52,393 nucleotides of DNA from Buttiauxella sp. B2 (lineage in GTDB: Bacteria > Pseudomonadota > Gammaproteobacteria > Enterobacterales > Enterobacteriaceae). The position numbers were made by a program, and so were the translations under genes. The notes beneath the pieces are model-generated. The model was not told where the DNA came from. It worked only from the letters and a program-made list of their open reading frames with translations, and searched no databases. Positions 43,045 to 51,161 of the stretch are shown here, in pieces. The first letter of the stretch is position 1. Each line of letters opens with the position of its first letter. The stretch is taken from assembly GCF_006376615.1 (NCBI RefSeq), contig NZ_VEXQ01000024.1, positions 1 through 52,393 on the forward strand, written 5' to 3'.

Positions 43045-43087
43045 TTTGCATTCAGGTAACGGCATCGAACCGTTACCTGAATGCAAA
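43045..43087. repeat. Perfect 18-bp stem, 7-base loop
   Basis: TTTGCATTCAGGTAACGG and its exact complement flank CATCGAA. The flank on the plus strand is A-rich, so it is a poor terminator for rightward transcripts, and in the minus direction the T-run precedes the stem. It lies between the leading genes and the stbC end, about 2.1 kb from oriT. It may serve as a ssDNA structure or a recombination or priming site. Confidence 0.6.
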
Positions 43088-43239
43088 AAAAAGAAAAGCT
43101 CGGCTCCCCTCGCTTTTCTATAAAACCAAAATATCAAATCATTTTTAATTTCGGCAAGATACTTTTTATTATCTAAATAGATACAATCTATTGATTACAA
43201 GATTGTATAGCAAACAGCACTTCACTTCAAAAAAAATGA

Positions 43240-43827
43240 TTAGCGTTCCGATTTCATTATGCTGTCATACTTCTGCTTAAAGTCTTGTTGCTGGTTTTTG
43301 GGGACTAGATTGATGGCTTTTTCTGTCAAGCTAGAAAGCTCTACCATGCCAGTACCAAACTTAGCCAGTTCGCTTTCGTGACGGGCTTCAAGAATGAAGT
43401 ATGCAGAACTTGAGCAGATTGCAGACAAGCCGAGAACAGTAGTAAAACAATACGCTATAACTTTTCCGGTTGATATAGGTTTGGTTTTTTTGATTTCTTG
43501 TCGATAAGTCTCGGTTAGCGATTTTAAATCATTTTTTAAATCGCCCAAAACCAACGAAAAATGTTTAGTAATTTCATGCTTTGCATTTTCTTTAAGCCCA
43601 TCCAGGCTTGCCCTGTGCTCATTAAAATCTTTTTCTATATCTTCACCTACAGTCAAAATCTCACGAAGCCTTTCGTTTACGCATGAATCTAGTGCGCCCG
43701 GCACTTCATGGATAGCAGAAACAATTGCTTCTTTAACGTTGCTAATTTCTTTTTCAAGAATAAGAAGATCCTCAATCATGCTGTTGATTTTCTGATCTTT
43801 AAACTCTTCTGTAAAGCTTGTGCTCAT
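43240..43827 (-). CDS. StbC/TraM-like membrane protein, 195 aa
   Basis: A long coiled-coil N-terminal part (about 1-120) is followed by one membrane helix (KVIAYCFTTVLGLSAICSSS) and a short tail. Third gene of an operon divergent from mobC/relaxase, the position of stbC in R388 and traM in RP4. Naming is by position and general form. Confidence 0.5.
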   Translation of the reverse strand: MSTSFTEEFKDQKINSMIEDLLILEKEISNVKEAIVSAIHEVPGALDSCVNERLREILTVGEDIEKDFNEHRASLDGLKENAKHEITKHFSLVLGDLKNDLKSLTETYRQEIKKTKPISTGKVIAYCFTTVLGLSAICSSSAYFILEARHESELAKFGTGMVELSSLTEKAINLVPKNQQQDFKQKYDSIMKSER

Positions 43828-43879
43828 AGCTCGTCCCCAAAAAAATGTTTCAGCGGGGAGATATCCCCGCTGAAATAAT

Positions 43880-44578
43880 TTAAAAACTCAGGCTTTCAAA
43901 TGCTAAATCTAAATCAGAATTGAAACCATTCATAAGCATTTTCACAGTTCGACGATTTGAAAGATCTTCACGTTCTTCTTTAGAAGCTGCGGCACGAATA
44001 AGAGAACGGAAATCACGATCATCATTATAAACATCGTCATACTTCAAACTCATTTTTGTAAGAATAGTAAAAATGTTATTGTGATAGACAGTGGGTATTC
44101 TTTTACCTGCAATTCTTTTGCATTGTTTATCAGACAAGAAAATTGAGTATTGCTTTTCAATTGCAACATCTTTTTCAGCAAGATTAAAAATTGCTTTAAT
44201 TCTGCTTTCTTCGATACCCATATCTAACAGGCTATTAATGGTTGCAATAGAATCTCTCTGTTGTTTTTCTTGAGCGGTCACAGGTACGATGAAGTAATCA
44301 ATCAGATCATGACTACCCTGATACTCAGTCATTTGAACCATAAACTGCTCAATGTTAGATGCGCCAACGTCAATGATTGTGCAATCAACATCATCAATAC
44401 GCTTGATGATCTCATCGAATTCTTTTGCAGAGATTTTTTCATCAGTAGTACCATCGGTATTGATAGTTTCTACTTTAATAATTTCTGAACCTTCAAAACG
44501 AGGTTTAAGTAATGTTTGACAAATTGTAGATTTACCAACGTTGCCACTATTGTTTAAAACTGCCATTTTTAGATACAT
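43880..44578 (-). CDS. StbB/TraL-like ParA-type ATPase, 232 aa
   Basis: The deviant Walker A is NNSGNVGKSTICQ at the N-terminus, and TIIDVGASN the Walker B region. It belongs to the ParA/MinD superfamily, as do StbB of R388 and TraL of RP4, which sit in the same place next to oriT. It may position the plasmid for transfer or segregation. Confidence 0.75.
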   Translation of the reverse strand: MYLKMAVLNNSGNVGKSTICQTLLKPRFEGSEIIKVETINTDGTTDEKISAKEFDEIIKRIDDVDCTIIDVGASNIEQFMVQMTEYQGSHDLIDYFIVPVTAQEKQQRDSIATINSLLDMGIEESRIKAIFNLAEKDVAIEKQYSIFLSDKQCKRIAGKRIPTVYHNNIFTILTKMSLKYDDVYNDDRDFRSLIRAAASKEEREDLSNRRTVKMLMNGFNSDLDLAFESLSF

Positions 44579-44587
44579 TGTTTTACC

Positions 44588-45079
44588 TTATTTTTTTGAA
44601 ATATAATTTGTCAGAGCATTACCCAATCTAACTGAATTAGGTGATTTCCATGATTCTATAGTGTCTATACTTACGCCACCTTCAATAGCTCTTAGTGCAA
44701 TTCTTTCGTTGTTGAAACAAACTTTTATGTATTGTTTCAACAGTTCATCTGATACGTTTGATTCTAATTCTTCACTACCGTTCTTGTCTGCTTCCCTGCT
44801 AGATCTGCCTGGCAATGTTGCCCTAATCGTTACTGGCTTAGATCTTCCAGATTGCTTTTCCGATTTAGCTTTTGCCCTTGCATACATTGTCCATAACTTT
44901 TTTTCTTCAAAAACTAGCCCGGTTTTGATTTTCAGATACTCAGAAATGTTACTCCACCCGGCAATTTCTTTTGCTTCCGTTAACTCATCAAAACATAAGT
45001 TAAATGCAGCTTGTTGACTCTTAACCGTATCACTCATTAAGAGGTCTGCTAACTTTGCTAGATACTCATCAAGACCCAT
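44588..45079 (-). CDS. StbA/TraK-like oriT-proximal DNA-binding protein, 163 aa
   Basis: ATG 45079 has GGGG 6 bases upstream. It starts MGLDEYLAKLADLLMSDTVK, with a basic middle (SEKQSGRSKPVTIRATLPGR) and a C-terminal helical part. The 11-bp-phased direct repeats in its upstream region (45140-45242) are what StbA of R388 binds. Assignment is from operon position plus repeats. Confidence 0.6.
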   Translation of the reverse strand: MGLDEYLAKLADLLMSDTVKSQQAAFNLCFDELTEAKEIAGWSNISEYLKIKTGLVFEEKKLWTMYARAKAKSEKQSGRSKPVTIRATLPGRSSREADKNGSEELESNVSDELLKQYIKVCFNNERIALRAIEGGVSIDTIESWKSPNSVRLGNALTNYISKK

Positions 45080-45091
45080 ATGATGCCCCAA

Positions 45092-45412
45092 TCAATTTTT
45101 TAGCATCATCTAACTAAAACAACGCGCCGTCAATCTGTCTGTATTGATAATGTATTGTTTATGTATTGCTGTCAATGATTATGTATTGAAAGTGTATAGA
45201 TTGTGTTTTGTTTCAATTTTACTATGTATAGATTTTGTATTGCATCTGTAGCTCATCCTTTTCACATCCTAAACAACAGGCACGACGGCGATGTATACAC
45301 GGACATTTCATGTCCGGTATAATCGCTGTGCCAAAGGGGATGCCCCTTTGAAACCCCGAACATTCTACGAATGTTCAGTTTTGCGGTTCTACGAACCTGA
45401 AAGGAAGGGAAC
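45092..45412. other. oriT region
   Basis: The gap between the divergent stbA-like and mobC genes. It holds TGTATTG/TGTATAG repeats at 45140, 45151, 45162, 45182, 45193, 45225 and 45236 (mostly 11-bp pitch). CGGACAT-TTC-ATGTCCG (45300-45316) is a 7-bp dyad. nic candidates: minus strand GTGCCTG^T near 45280 (CCTG^Y core as in MOBP sites, and correct polarity for relaxase-last transfer), or plus strand CACATCCTAAAC (45263-45274). nic is not settled. Confidence 0.7.
45294..45412 (+). promoter_or_regulatory. mobC promoter and triple-hairpin leader
   Basis: TATACA-18 bp-TATAAT (45294-45323) with the oriT dyad exactly filling the spacer, so the protein that binds it would repress mobC. The leader has three hairpins: AAAGGGGATGCCCCTTT, GAACATTCTACGAATGTTC and GGTTCTACGAACC; the last two share TTCTACGAA. 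Confidence 0.6.
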
Positions 45413-45748
45413 ATGGCTGTAGATCGTAAGCATGTAATCTCTGTGCGTTTAACCGAAGAAGAATATGAACCATTTAAAAAAATCCTCGAGGCTACTGAAA
45501 TTTCAAAATCTGAGTTTTTCAGGCTTGTCCTGCTTAACCGTGTAGCAGAACTACCTACAAAACCCAAAGTTACTGCCGATTATAAAAAGTGTCTCTTTTA
45601 CTTTAATAAAAGCAGCAACAACATAAATCAAATTGCAAAACAATTAAATATTGCTGAAAAAAAGGGTGTTGCGACAGAAACTACTTATAAACGCTTAATG
45701 AATGCACTGATCAGCATCAGTACATCACTGTCTGGGGCATTAAAATGA
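45413..45748 (+). CDS. mobC: MobC/NikA-like relaxosome accessory protein, 111 aa
   Basis: An RHH-type N-terminus (HVISVRLTEEEYEPFKKILE) and the MobC signature SNNINQIAKQLNIAEK (about residues 66-81). It would bind oriT next to nic and recruit the relaxase. GGAAGG precedes the ATG. The relaxase gene starts 24 bp later. Confidence 0.88.
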   Translation: MAVDRKHVISVRLTEEEYEPFKKILEATEISKSEFFRLVLLNRVAELPTKPKVTADYKKCLFYFNKSSNNINQIAKQLNIAEKKGVATETTYKRLMNALISISTSLSGALK

Positions 45749-45772
45749 TTTCTCTGAATAATGGAGGGTTCA

Positions 45773-48700
45773 ATGACGATAATCCGTGTCAATGGTGGTA
45801 ATGATGGCATTGCCGAATATCTGGAAAATGGGCGCAAGGCCGAACGCGAGTTTACCCGCGACGAGCTTGATCACCGTGTGATACTGGATGGTAATCTTGA
45901 AATCACCAACACCATTATTCAGTCCATAGAAAACACCGGACAAGAACGCTACCTCCACATTACACTTTCTTTTCAGGAGAATGATGTTTCTCCTGAAACA
46001 CTAAAATCCATCACAGATGAATATAAATCTTTATTGATGAATGCCTATCAATCAGATGAGTATTGCTTTTATGCCGAGGCTCACCTACCAAAGATAAAAA
46101 ACATTCCTAATAATGCCACTGGTGAACTGGTTGAACGTAAACCTCATATTCATATTGTTATTCCAGAAACTAATCTTGTAACGGGTAACAAACTATTACC
46201 CACAGGCAAGGTTACAGTAACTGAGCGTTACCTCGATGCCATTCAGGAGCACATCAACTATAAATATAAGTTAAAAAGCCCAAAAGATGCGGCGCGTGTC
46301 AGTGATGATAATTACGCTAACGTGCTTTCACGCACTAAAGGCGATATGTTTAGGGAACGTAATTCAGACCTTAAAAAAGAAATCTATAACGGTTTAACCA
46401 CTAATGATATTACCAGTTTTTCCGACTTTGGTCATTATCTTGAACAGTTTGGTGACGTAAAGTTAAAAAATTCCGGAAAAGAAAATTCGTATTTTTCAGT
46501 AAAATTTGATGGTGATTCAAAATTTACAAATCTTAAAAATCCATTATTTTCTCGTCAGTATATTGAAAACCGTGATCTGCAACTTGTTAAGCCAACAGAA
46601 AAACAGGTTTTATCTTTAGTGACCGATTGGAAAGAAAAGGTAAGTCATGAAGTCAAACATATCTTTCCAAAATCAAGTGTGGTTAGAAATACCTATAATG
46701 CACTTAACGCAGAAGATAAAAAAAACCATTTAAAAGAGAGGATTGAAACTTATGACCGAGAAAACAAACTTTCTGGAACGCGAGGACGGAGTATACGTGA
46801 TCAGCGAGGTGCTGAATCATCTACCAGACCATCTAAAGCCAGAAGAGCAAACCGCTTGTCATATATGCCCCAATGCACTTTGGTTTACGGAATTAGGGGT
46901 AGTTCAAGACAGCCAGGGGAACAACATCAGCGACCAGCAAACAGAGAAGCATCTAACCGTGTTTTGCAGAATGATGAACACCGTAATCTGGGAGAGTCAC
47001 GGACAGAAAGCCTTTATGTTGATCAAGCAATGCGATGGAACGATGCCGGAGAACAACCCGAATTTACAAGAGGGATAAAAACCATTCAGGAATCATCTGT
47101 ATTACATGATGAATACTGGCAACATCTGAATGAGAAAGCGCAAACCGATGAAATCCATACTATGCGGGAAATCAGGGATAACATTGATCCACTGCGCTTA
47201 CTTGCCGGGCTACAGCGCCAGTACCAGGCGAATCCTTATGATTATAAGATTAGTCAGGCAAAAGATGGTTCCCCCCGTTTTAAAGTCGGTAATCGTAATA
47301 TGAACGCATCCGACTTTTTGACCAAACACTTCAATCTTTCATGGAAGGATTCAAAAGATTTTTTACTTAAAACCTATGCCGCACAACAAGCTAATACACC
47401 TTTTGAAAAACCAGTTATTAGAAAAGCGCTAACCAAAAATGAAGCGAATGAACGGTTTTACTCATTAAAAGAAACGCAAAAAGAACTTAAAAATATTATT
47501 AAAGAACAGCGTAGTTCTTTGTATAATGAAATAAAGGAATTACGCAGTCAGATTTATCAGGTCAAAGGGACTGAAAGAGAAGTTGCTCGAGGTGTGATTA
47601 TTTATCATAAAATAACTGGCCTTGAAGCACTTTCAGAAATTGATTCAAAAGGACGAGAGTTTCTTAACGATTATCATAATATCTGGAATGAGGATAAAGA
47701 CCCTATGAAAGCTTTACAAAAGTTACGTGAATTTATTAATCAGGACGAAGATGAAAGCAGCGTTGAAGCAGCAGAAACAACATTGTCGATTAAAGATCGT
47801 GTTTCATCGCAGCAACGCATTCAAGAACTACAAAGAACACGTTTGAAAGATCTGGTTATGCAGAAATCCCCAGAAAAACTCGTTTTTTTGAATCCAGAAA
47901 GTGAAAAACCTGTATTCATTGATAAAGGTGTAAGGGTTATTGCCAGCCAAGATGCAAGCAATGAAGAAATTGCTTTGATTTTGGAATATTCAAAAGAAAA
48001 ATTTGGGGGTGTTCTTAAATTAAACGGAAATGATGAGTTTAAAACTCAGTGTGCGCTGGTAGCCGCTGAAAAGGGTATGAACATCATTCTCAAACCAGAT
48101 GAATTTAACCAGTTAATGAAACAACATAAAGCGGATCTGGTAGCAAATCAGATTCAACAAGATACCCAGGAACAAACGGCTCCTGAGCAATCCATTGAAT
48201 CGGTACTGGATAAACCGCAACAGACCGTACAGGCAGAAACTGAGCAAGCGCAAACGGTAGTACAAGACAACACACTAGCCCCTGTTAATGAGCTTGATAA
48301 CCTGACGAGTAAAGCGCGTGAGGTAATTGAACCTGTATCCCCAGTAGAGACAATTCAACAGGAAGCGGTAGCTATCGAGCATGATTTTAGTGTTATAGAT
48401 AAAATAAAGTCCGATTCCTACAATAAAGAATTGCTTCTCTCGGCAGAAGATAAGGTATTTGGTTATGTGAAAGATGTAATTGATGAGTATGAAGTGGAAT
48501 ACGAGGTGATGGGATATACAAAAGGTGACAGCGAAGATGTATTTACGTTTGCGACTTTTGATAACGAAATTGATGCTAAATCATTTAGTGAAATGCTTAA
48601 CGATTTAGGTCTAGAAAAAATGGTGGAGATAATCGATTCTCGTCAAAATGCCCAAGAAGCAGAGACACCAGTAGACCAGGTGAAAACCTTACTTGCTGAC

Positions 48701-49099
48701 AACGGATTACGCCGAATTGCCATGAGTGACGAGCAGAAAGAACGTGAGTTTAATGCCAGCCCGGATATGGCAAATGAAGTTAAGGCGCAAATCAACTCTG
48801 AAATCATCGAATCCCGGACAGGCGTATTTATTGAGCCAGCAGCACTGGTGCAGGACGTGATTGAAGCACGTAATGCCACTCAGCCTGTTAAGGGGGCCGA
48901 ACTTAAATCACTGGTCAGTGAGTACGCAGAAAAAGCAGAATCGGAGAATCTGGAGTTCTTCGTGAATGATGTGACAGAAGAAATTGAAAGTGCAGGAATG
49001 ACCTTTGATGAAGCAGGACAGCACCTTGAAAAAGAACTGAACGTTATGCGCAGCGTGAAACAGGATATGCAGCAGGACGACAACGAACAGACCATGTAA
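45773..49099 (+). CDS. Relaxase, MOBP-like, with LPD7-type C-terminal region, 1108 aa
   Basis: ATG 45773 has GGAGG 5 bases upstream. The catalytic Tyr is probably in GIAEYLENG (residue 16). The metal-binding HIH lies in ERKPHIHIVIPETN (about 121-134). Residues about 327-435 are an Arg/Ser/Gln-rich linker that overlaps a second gene in another frame. Residues about 720-790 (VRVIASQDASNEEIALILEY, GGVLKLNGNDEFKTQCALVA) look like an LPD7 domain. It nicks oriT and pilots the T-strand. Confidence 0.85.
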   Translation: MTIIRVNGGNDGIAEYLENGRKAEREFTRDELDHRVILDGNLEITNTIIQSIENTGQERYLHITLSFQENDVSPETLKSITDEYKSLLMNAYQSDEYCFYAEAHLPKIKNIPNNATGELVERKPHIHIVIPETNLVTGNKLLPTGKVTVTERYLDAIQEHINYKYKLKSPKDAARVSDDNYANVLSRTKGDMFRERNSDLKKEIYNGLTTNDITSFSDFGHYLEQFGDVKLKNSGKENSYFSVKFDGDSKFTNLKNPLFSRQYIENRDLQLVKPTEKQVLSLVTDWKEKVSHEVKHIFPKSSVVRNTYNALNAEDKKNHLKERIETYDRENKLSGTRGRSIRDQRGAESSTRPSKARRANRLSYMPQCTLVYGIRGSSRQPGEQHQRPANREASNRVLQNDEHRNLGESRTESLYVDQAMRWNDAGEQPEFTRGIKTIQESSVLHDEYWQHLNEKAQTDEIHTMREIRDNIDPLRLLAGLQRQYQANPYDYKISQAKDGSPRFKVGNRNMNASDFLTKHFNLSWKDSKDFLLKTYAAQQANTPFEKPVIRKALTKNEANERFYSLKETQKELKNIIKEQRSSLYNEIKELRSQIYQVKGTEREVARGVIIYHKITGLEALSEIDSKGREFLNDYHNIWNEDKDPMKALQKLREFINQDEDESSVEAAETTLSIKDRVSSQQRIQELQRTRLKDLVMQKSPEKLVFLNPESEKPVFIDKGVRVIASQDASNEEIALILEYSKEKFGGVLKLNGNDEFKTQCALVAAEKGMNIILKPDEFNQLMKQHKADLVANQIQQDTQEQTAPEQSIESVLDKPQQTVQAETEQAQTVVQDNTLAPVNELDNLTSKAREVIEPVSPVETIQQEAVAIEHDFSVIDKIKSDSYNKELLLSAEDKVFGYVKDVIDEYEVEYEVMGYTKGDSEDVFTFATFDNEIDAKSFSEMLNDLGLEKMVEIIDSRQNAQEAETPVDQVKTLLADNGLRRIAMSDEQKEREFNASPDMANEVKAQINSEIIESRTGVFIEPAALVQDVIEARNATQPVKGAELKSLVSEYAEKAESENLEFFVNDVTEEIESAGMTFDEAGQHLEKELNVMRSVKQDMQQDDNEQTM
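46752..47078 (+). CDS. Gene nested in the relaxase gene, +1 frame, 108 aa
   Basis: ATG 46752 has AGAGAGG 10 bases upstream. The product reads like a folded protein: VYVISEVLNHLPDHLKPEEQ, TACHICPNALWFTELG, VFCRMMNTVIWESHGQKAFM, with four cysteines, while the relaxase frame there is low-complexity linker. Nested mobilisation genes are known in RSF1010 (mobB within mobA) and ColE1 (mbeB, mbeD within mbeA). I cannot name the family; it is likely a mobilisation accessory protein. Confidence 0.7.
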   Translation: MTEKTNFLEREDGVYVISEVLNHLPDHLKPEEQTACHICPNALWFTELGVVQDSQGNNISDQQTEKHLTVFCRMMNTVIWESHGQKAFMLIKQCDGTMPENNPNLQEG

Positions 49100-49105
49100 T
49101 CAGTA

Positions 49106-49131
49106 AAGCCGGGGGAACCCGGCTATGTTAT
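49106..49131 (+). terminator. Terminator-like hairpin after the relaxase gene
   Basis: AGCCGGG-GGAA-CCCGGCT stem, without a long T-run. Confidence 0.5.
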
Positions 49132-49158
49132 TTCAGTCACCGACATCGAGAAAAAGTA

Positions 49159-49368
49159 ATGAGTATAAAAAAGCAAGAATACCTGATGAAATTCAGGCGT
49201 TGTAAGTGCATTGATACACTTGAGAAGGTGTATGACCGATTGGTTGTAAAGCTTTCAGGGGATGATTTTGATGCACTCATGAGCGCGTCAGATCACCGAA
49301 GGGCAGAAATTCAGCATGGAAAATTGTGGGATAGAGTACCGGCGTCAGCCTGGCGAAATGTTGAGTAA
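49159..49368 (+). CDS. hha: Hha/YmoA family modulator, 69 aa
   Basis: KKQEYLMKFRRCKCIDTLEK, then SASDHRRAEIQHGKLWDRVP, ending ASAWRNVE matches Hha along its whole length. Hha proteins bind H-NS and enhance silencing of horizontally acquired genes. The H-NS-like partner is at 6621. Confidence 0.9.
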   Translation: MSIKKQEYLMKFRRCKCIDTLEKVYDRLVVKLSGDDFDALMSASDHRRAEIQHGKLWDRVPASAWRNVE

Positions 49369-49447
49369 TTTTGCAGAATAAAAAGGCCGGGAAACTTTAG
49401 CTCCACGGCCTGAATGACATAAGTCTAATTATGCATTTTAAAATCAT

Positions 49448-49771
49448 CTAAATTTTCTTTGACTCAAGAATCCAGTAATTTTTCTCATTTTCGTCAGGTA
49501 ACCTATCGAAAGCAATCAGGGCTGCTTTCAGAATGTCCGTTTGACTTAACCCGGTTCTTTGCACCTCATTCTCGAGGATATCTATATACACTTGTTTCAA
49601 TCGAAAATTCTTCGGGACGCCATTGTTTGAAGAAGGGCGTTTATCTCCGTCTGAAATGAATCTTGCCAGGTTCACTGACTGATTAGCTGATGCTGAGGGG
49701 GTACTCGCTGAATCTGGAACCGAGACAGGATTTTTTTTTATGTTTGGTAATTTCAGGCCAAGTTTCGACAT
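49448..49771 (-). CDS. parB: ParB-like ribbon-helix-helix partition protein, 107 aa
   Basis: ATG 49771 has GGGGA 9 bases upstream; the longer frame to 49822 reads through repeat DNA. A disordered N-terminal half (PDSASTPSASANQSVNLARF) leads to a C-terminal RHH (KNFRLKQVYIDILENEVQRT...LSQTDILKAALIAFDRL). It would bind the TGTATTTAC-type repeats and be moved by ParA. Confidence 0.7.
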   Translation of the reverse strand: MSKLGLKLPNIKKNPVSVPDSASTPSASANQSVNLARFISDGDKRPSSNNGVPKNFRLKQVYIDILENEVQRTGLSQTDILKAALIAFDRLPDENEKNYWILESKKI

Positions 49772-49831
49772 TGCTTTCATTCCCCATTGCTGTATGTACA
49801 TTGTATATACATCGTAATTCATATTTATTAT

Positions 49832-49868
49832 GAATACAACGTAAATACATTGTATTTACGTTGTATTC
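49832..49868. repeat. 37-bp near-perfect palindrome between parA and parB
   Basis: GAATACAACGTAAATAC-ATT-GTATTTACGTTGTATTC: two exact 17-bp arms around ATT. It contains the par 9-bp unit (GTATTTACGTTGTA) on both arms. It is a likely binding site for the partition protein, and on mRNA it would be a strong hairpin between parA and parB. Confidence 0.75.
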
Positions 49869-49879
49869 ACGCACTTTAC

Positions 49880-50542
49880 TCATATCACTTTTATTTCTTG
49901 CGCCATTAACTCAAGAAGTGCTTTTGCTTTAGTCAGGCTCGAGGCTCTTGTGATCTCATGGACACCCGCACCAAGATTACAGGCGCTTTCGTACACATCG
50001 AGATCAGACAGGCGCGTTTTCAACGGTTGAATCCACACTTCGTGACTGCGTAGTTCATTATCAAGTGCAATGGCATCAGCAACTTTCTGAGGTTTTACGC
50101 GTGTTAACAGCACCCACGGTTGTAACTTTGGATTCCCATTATCCTGTATCGTTCTCACGGTTTCAGTCACTTCTCTGAGCGTTCCTTTTTCAAAATCAGA
50201 AGAAGGTTTAACCAGAGTAATAAGAATGTCTGCAACGCTTAACGCACTTCTGAACTCTGCACTGTCATGACCAGGGCAATCTACAATCAACACGTCACAC
50301 ATCCGGGAAAGACGGTTAATTTCCTTGTATGTGTCTTTACCGTAAGCAGAATAGAGCGGAATCTGAGTTAACCCGGCTTCAACCCTCTTTTCATTCCATT
50401 CAGGTAATTCAGGATTTTTGTCACATCTGAGGATGATCACACTCTTTGAATACTGGACAACCAGCATCACGGCAAAATTTACCGATGTTGTGGTTTTTCC
50501 TACCCCACCTTTATTCGAACCAAAAACCACGATACGACCCAT
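49880..50542 (-). CDS. parA: ParA partition ATPase, 220 aa
   Basis: The Walker A is GSNKGGVGKTTTSVNFA and the Walker B VLIVDCPGHDS. The protein is short and lacks an N-terminal DNA-binding domain, so it is the type Ib form. In type Ib systems the small partner protein represses the operon. The centromere-like array lies just upstream. Confidence 0.9.
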   Translation of the reverse strand: MGRIVVFGSNKGGVGKTTTSVNFAVMLVVQYSKSVIILRCDKNPELPEWNEKRVEAGLTQIPLYSAYGKDTYKEINRLSRMCDVLIVDCPGHDSAEFRSALSVADILITLVKPSSDFEKGTLREVTETVRTIQDNGNPKLQPWVLLTRVKPQKVADAIALDNELRSHEVWIQPLKTRLSDLDVYESACNLGAGVHEITRASSLTKAKALLELMAQEIKVI

Positions 50543-50555
50543 GCCACCCTCCAGA

Positions 50556-50816
50556 TGTATTTACGGTGTACATAAAACAGGAATACACTTATGTGTTTAC
50601 TGTGTATGTACACGTTGTTACTTGCGTGTATGTACGTTGTATTTATACCACCGTGTATTTACGTTGTAAATGCACATATGTATTTACAACGTATTTAGTG
50701 TGTAATTACGAATATGTATGTACTGCGTACTTACATTGTACGTGCATTGGTGTACATGCGGTGTAATTGTGTTGTGGTTTTATTTTGTATATATGATGTA
50801 TTTACATTGTGTATAC
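50556..50816. repeat. Phased 9-bp repeat array upstream of parA (centromere candidate)
   Basis: Units like TGTATTTAC, TGTATGTAC, TGTAATTAC recur at 50556, 50592, 50604, 50627, 50638, 50654, 50665, 50679, 50690, 50701, 50715, 50726, 50737, 50751, 50762, 50797 and 50808. From 50679 the spacing runs 11, 11, 14, 11, 11, 14, 11, so 36-bp groups of three. This is typical of RHH partition proteins binding one helical turn apart. Confidence 0.75.
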
Positions 50817-50929
50817 ATATGCGTGTGGAGGATTCTGATCAGGGAAAAGGTAAAAAAACTCGCCAGGCGGCGGATTAGCGGGGAGGGGTTGGTCAGAATT
50901 GTGTCAGTCGTTGGGTACATACAATGTTA

Positions 50930-50960
50930 AAGGCCGTGAAGCGGTTAACTCCACGGCCTT
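50930..50960. terminator. Hairpin closing the dinQ-like transcript
   Basis: AAGGCCGTG and CACGGCCTT form a 9-bp stem, 20 bp past the dinQ-like stop on the minus strand. The T-run is weak. Confidence 0.5.
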
Positions 50961-50979
50961 AGCTACGTTTCCGTTATCT

Positions 50980-51051
50980 TCAGAAGAAGATTCGGATCAG
51001 CTCTAAAAGCACGATAACGGCTTTCAGAACCATGATGATTTTATCAATCAT
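50980..51051 (-). CDS. DinQ-like toxic membrane peptide, 23 aa
   Basis: ATG 51051 to TGA encodes MIDKIIMVLKAVIVLLELIR plus IFF. This closely resembles E. coli DinQ, which starts MIDKAIIVLGALIALLELIR: a single-helix inner-membrane toxin that depolarises the membrane. GGAG is 6 bases upstream and is closed in the hairpin CTCCAGTTCATCTGGAG, as in leader-controlled type I toxins. The long leader runs through a sequence complementary to the downstream small RNA. Confidence 0.8.
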   Translation of the reverse strand: MIDKIIMVLKAVIVLLELIRIFF

Positions 51052-51124
51052 GCGTTTCTCCAGATGAACTGGAGGAAGAACACCGCGACTTGCTCATACA
51101 CTGCCTGTTATCGCGGTTTCTACA

Positions 51125-51161
51125 TGGTCAGATGTTGAATGTTCCCCTCCTGCCAGAGCAC
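51125..51161. repeat. Agr-like repeat, copy 1 (dinQ leader)
   Basis: The 26 bp from TGGTCAGATG to TTCCCCTCC are identical to 51366-51391, and CAGAGCAC follows in both. This copy lies inside the dinQ-like leader in antisense sense, so the small RNA would pair with that mRNA. Confidence 0.7.

Noticed and set aside
50556..50816. CRISPR or microsatellite
   Set aside because: The 9-bp units have helical phasing and lie upstream of parA; no cas genes are present.
50418..50930. Plus-strand frames of 70-106 codons rich in Cys, Tyr and Val over the par array
   Set aside because: Their odd composition comes from TGTATTTAC-type repeats; no Shine-Dalgarno and no folding pattern.
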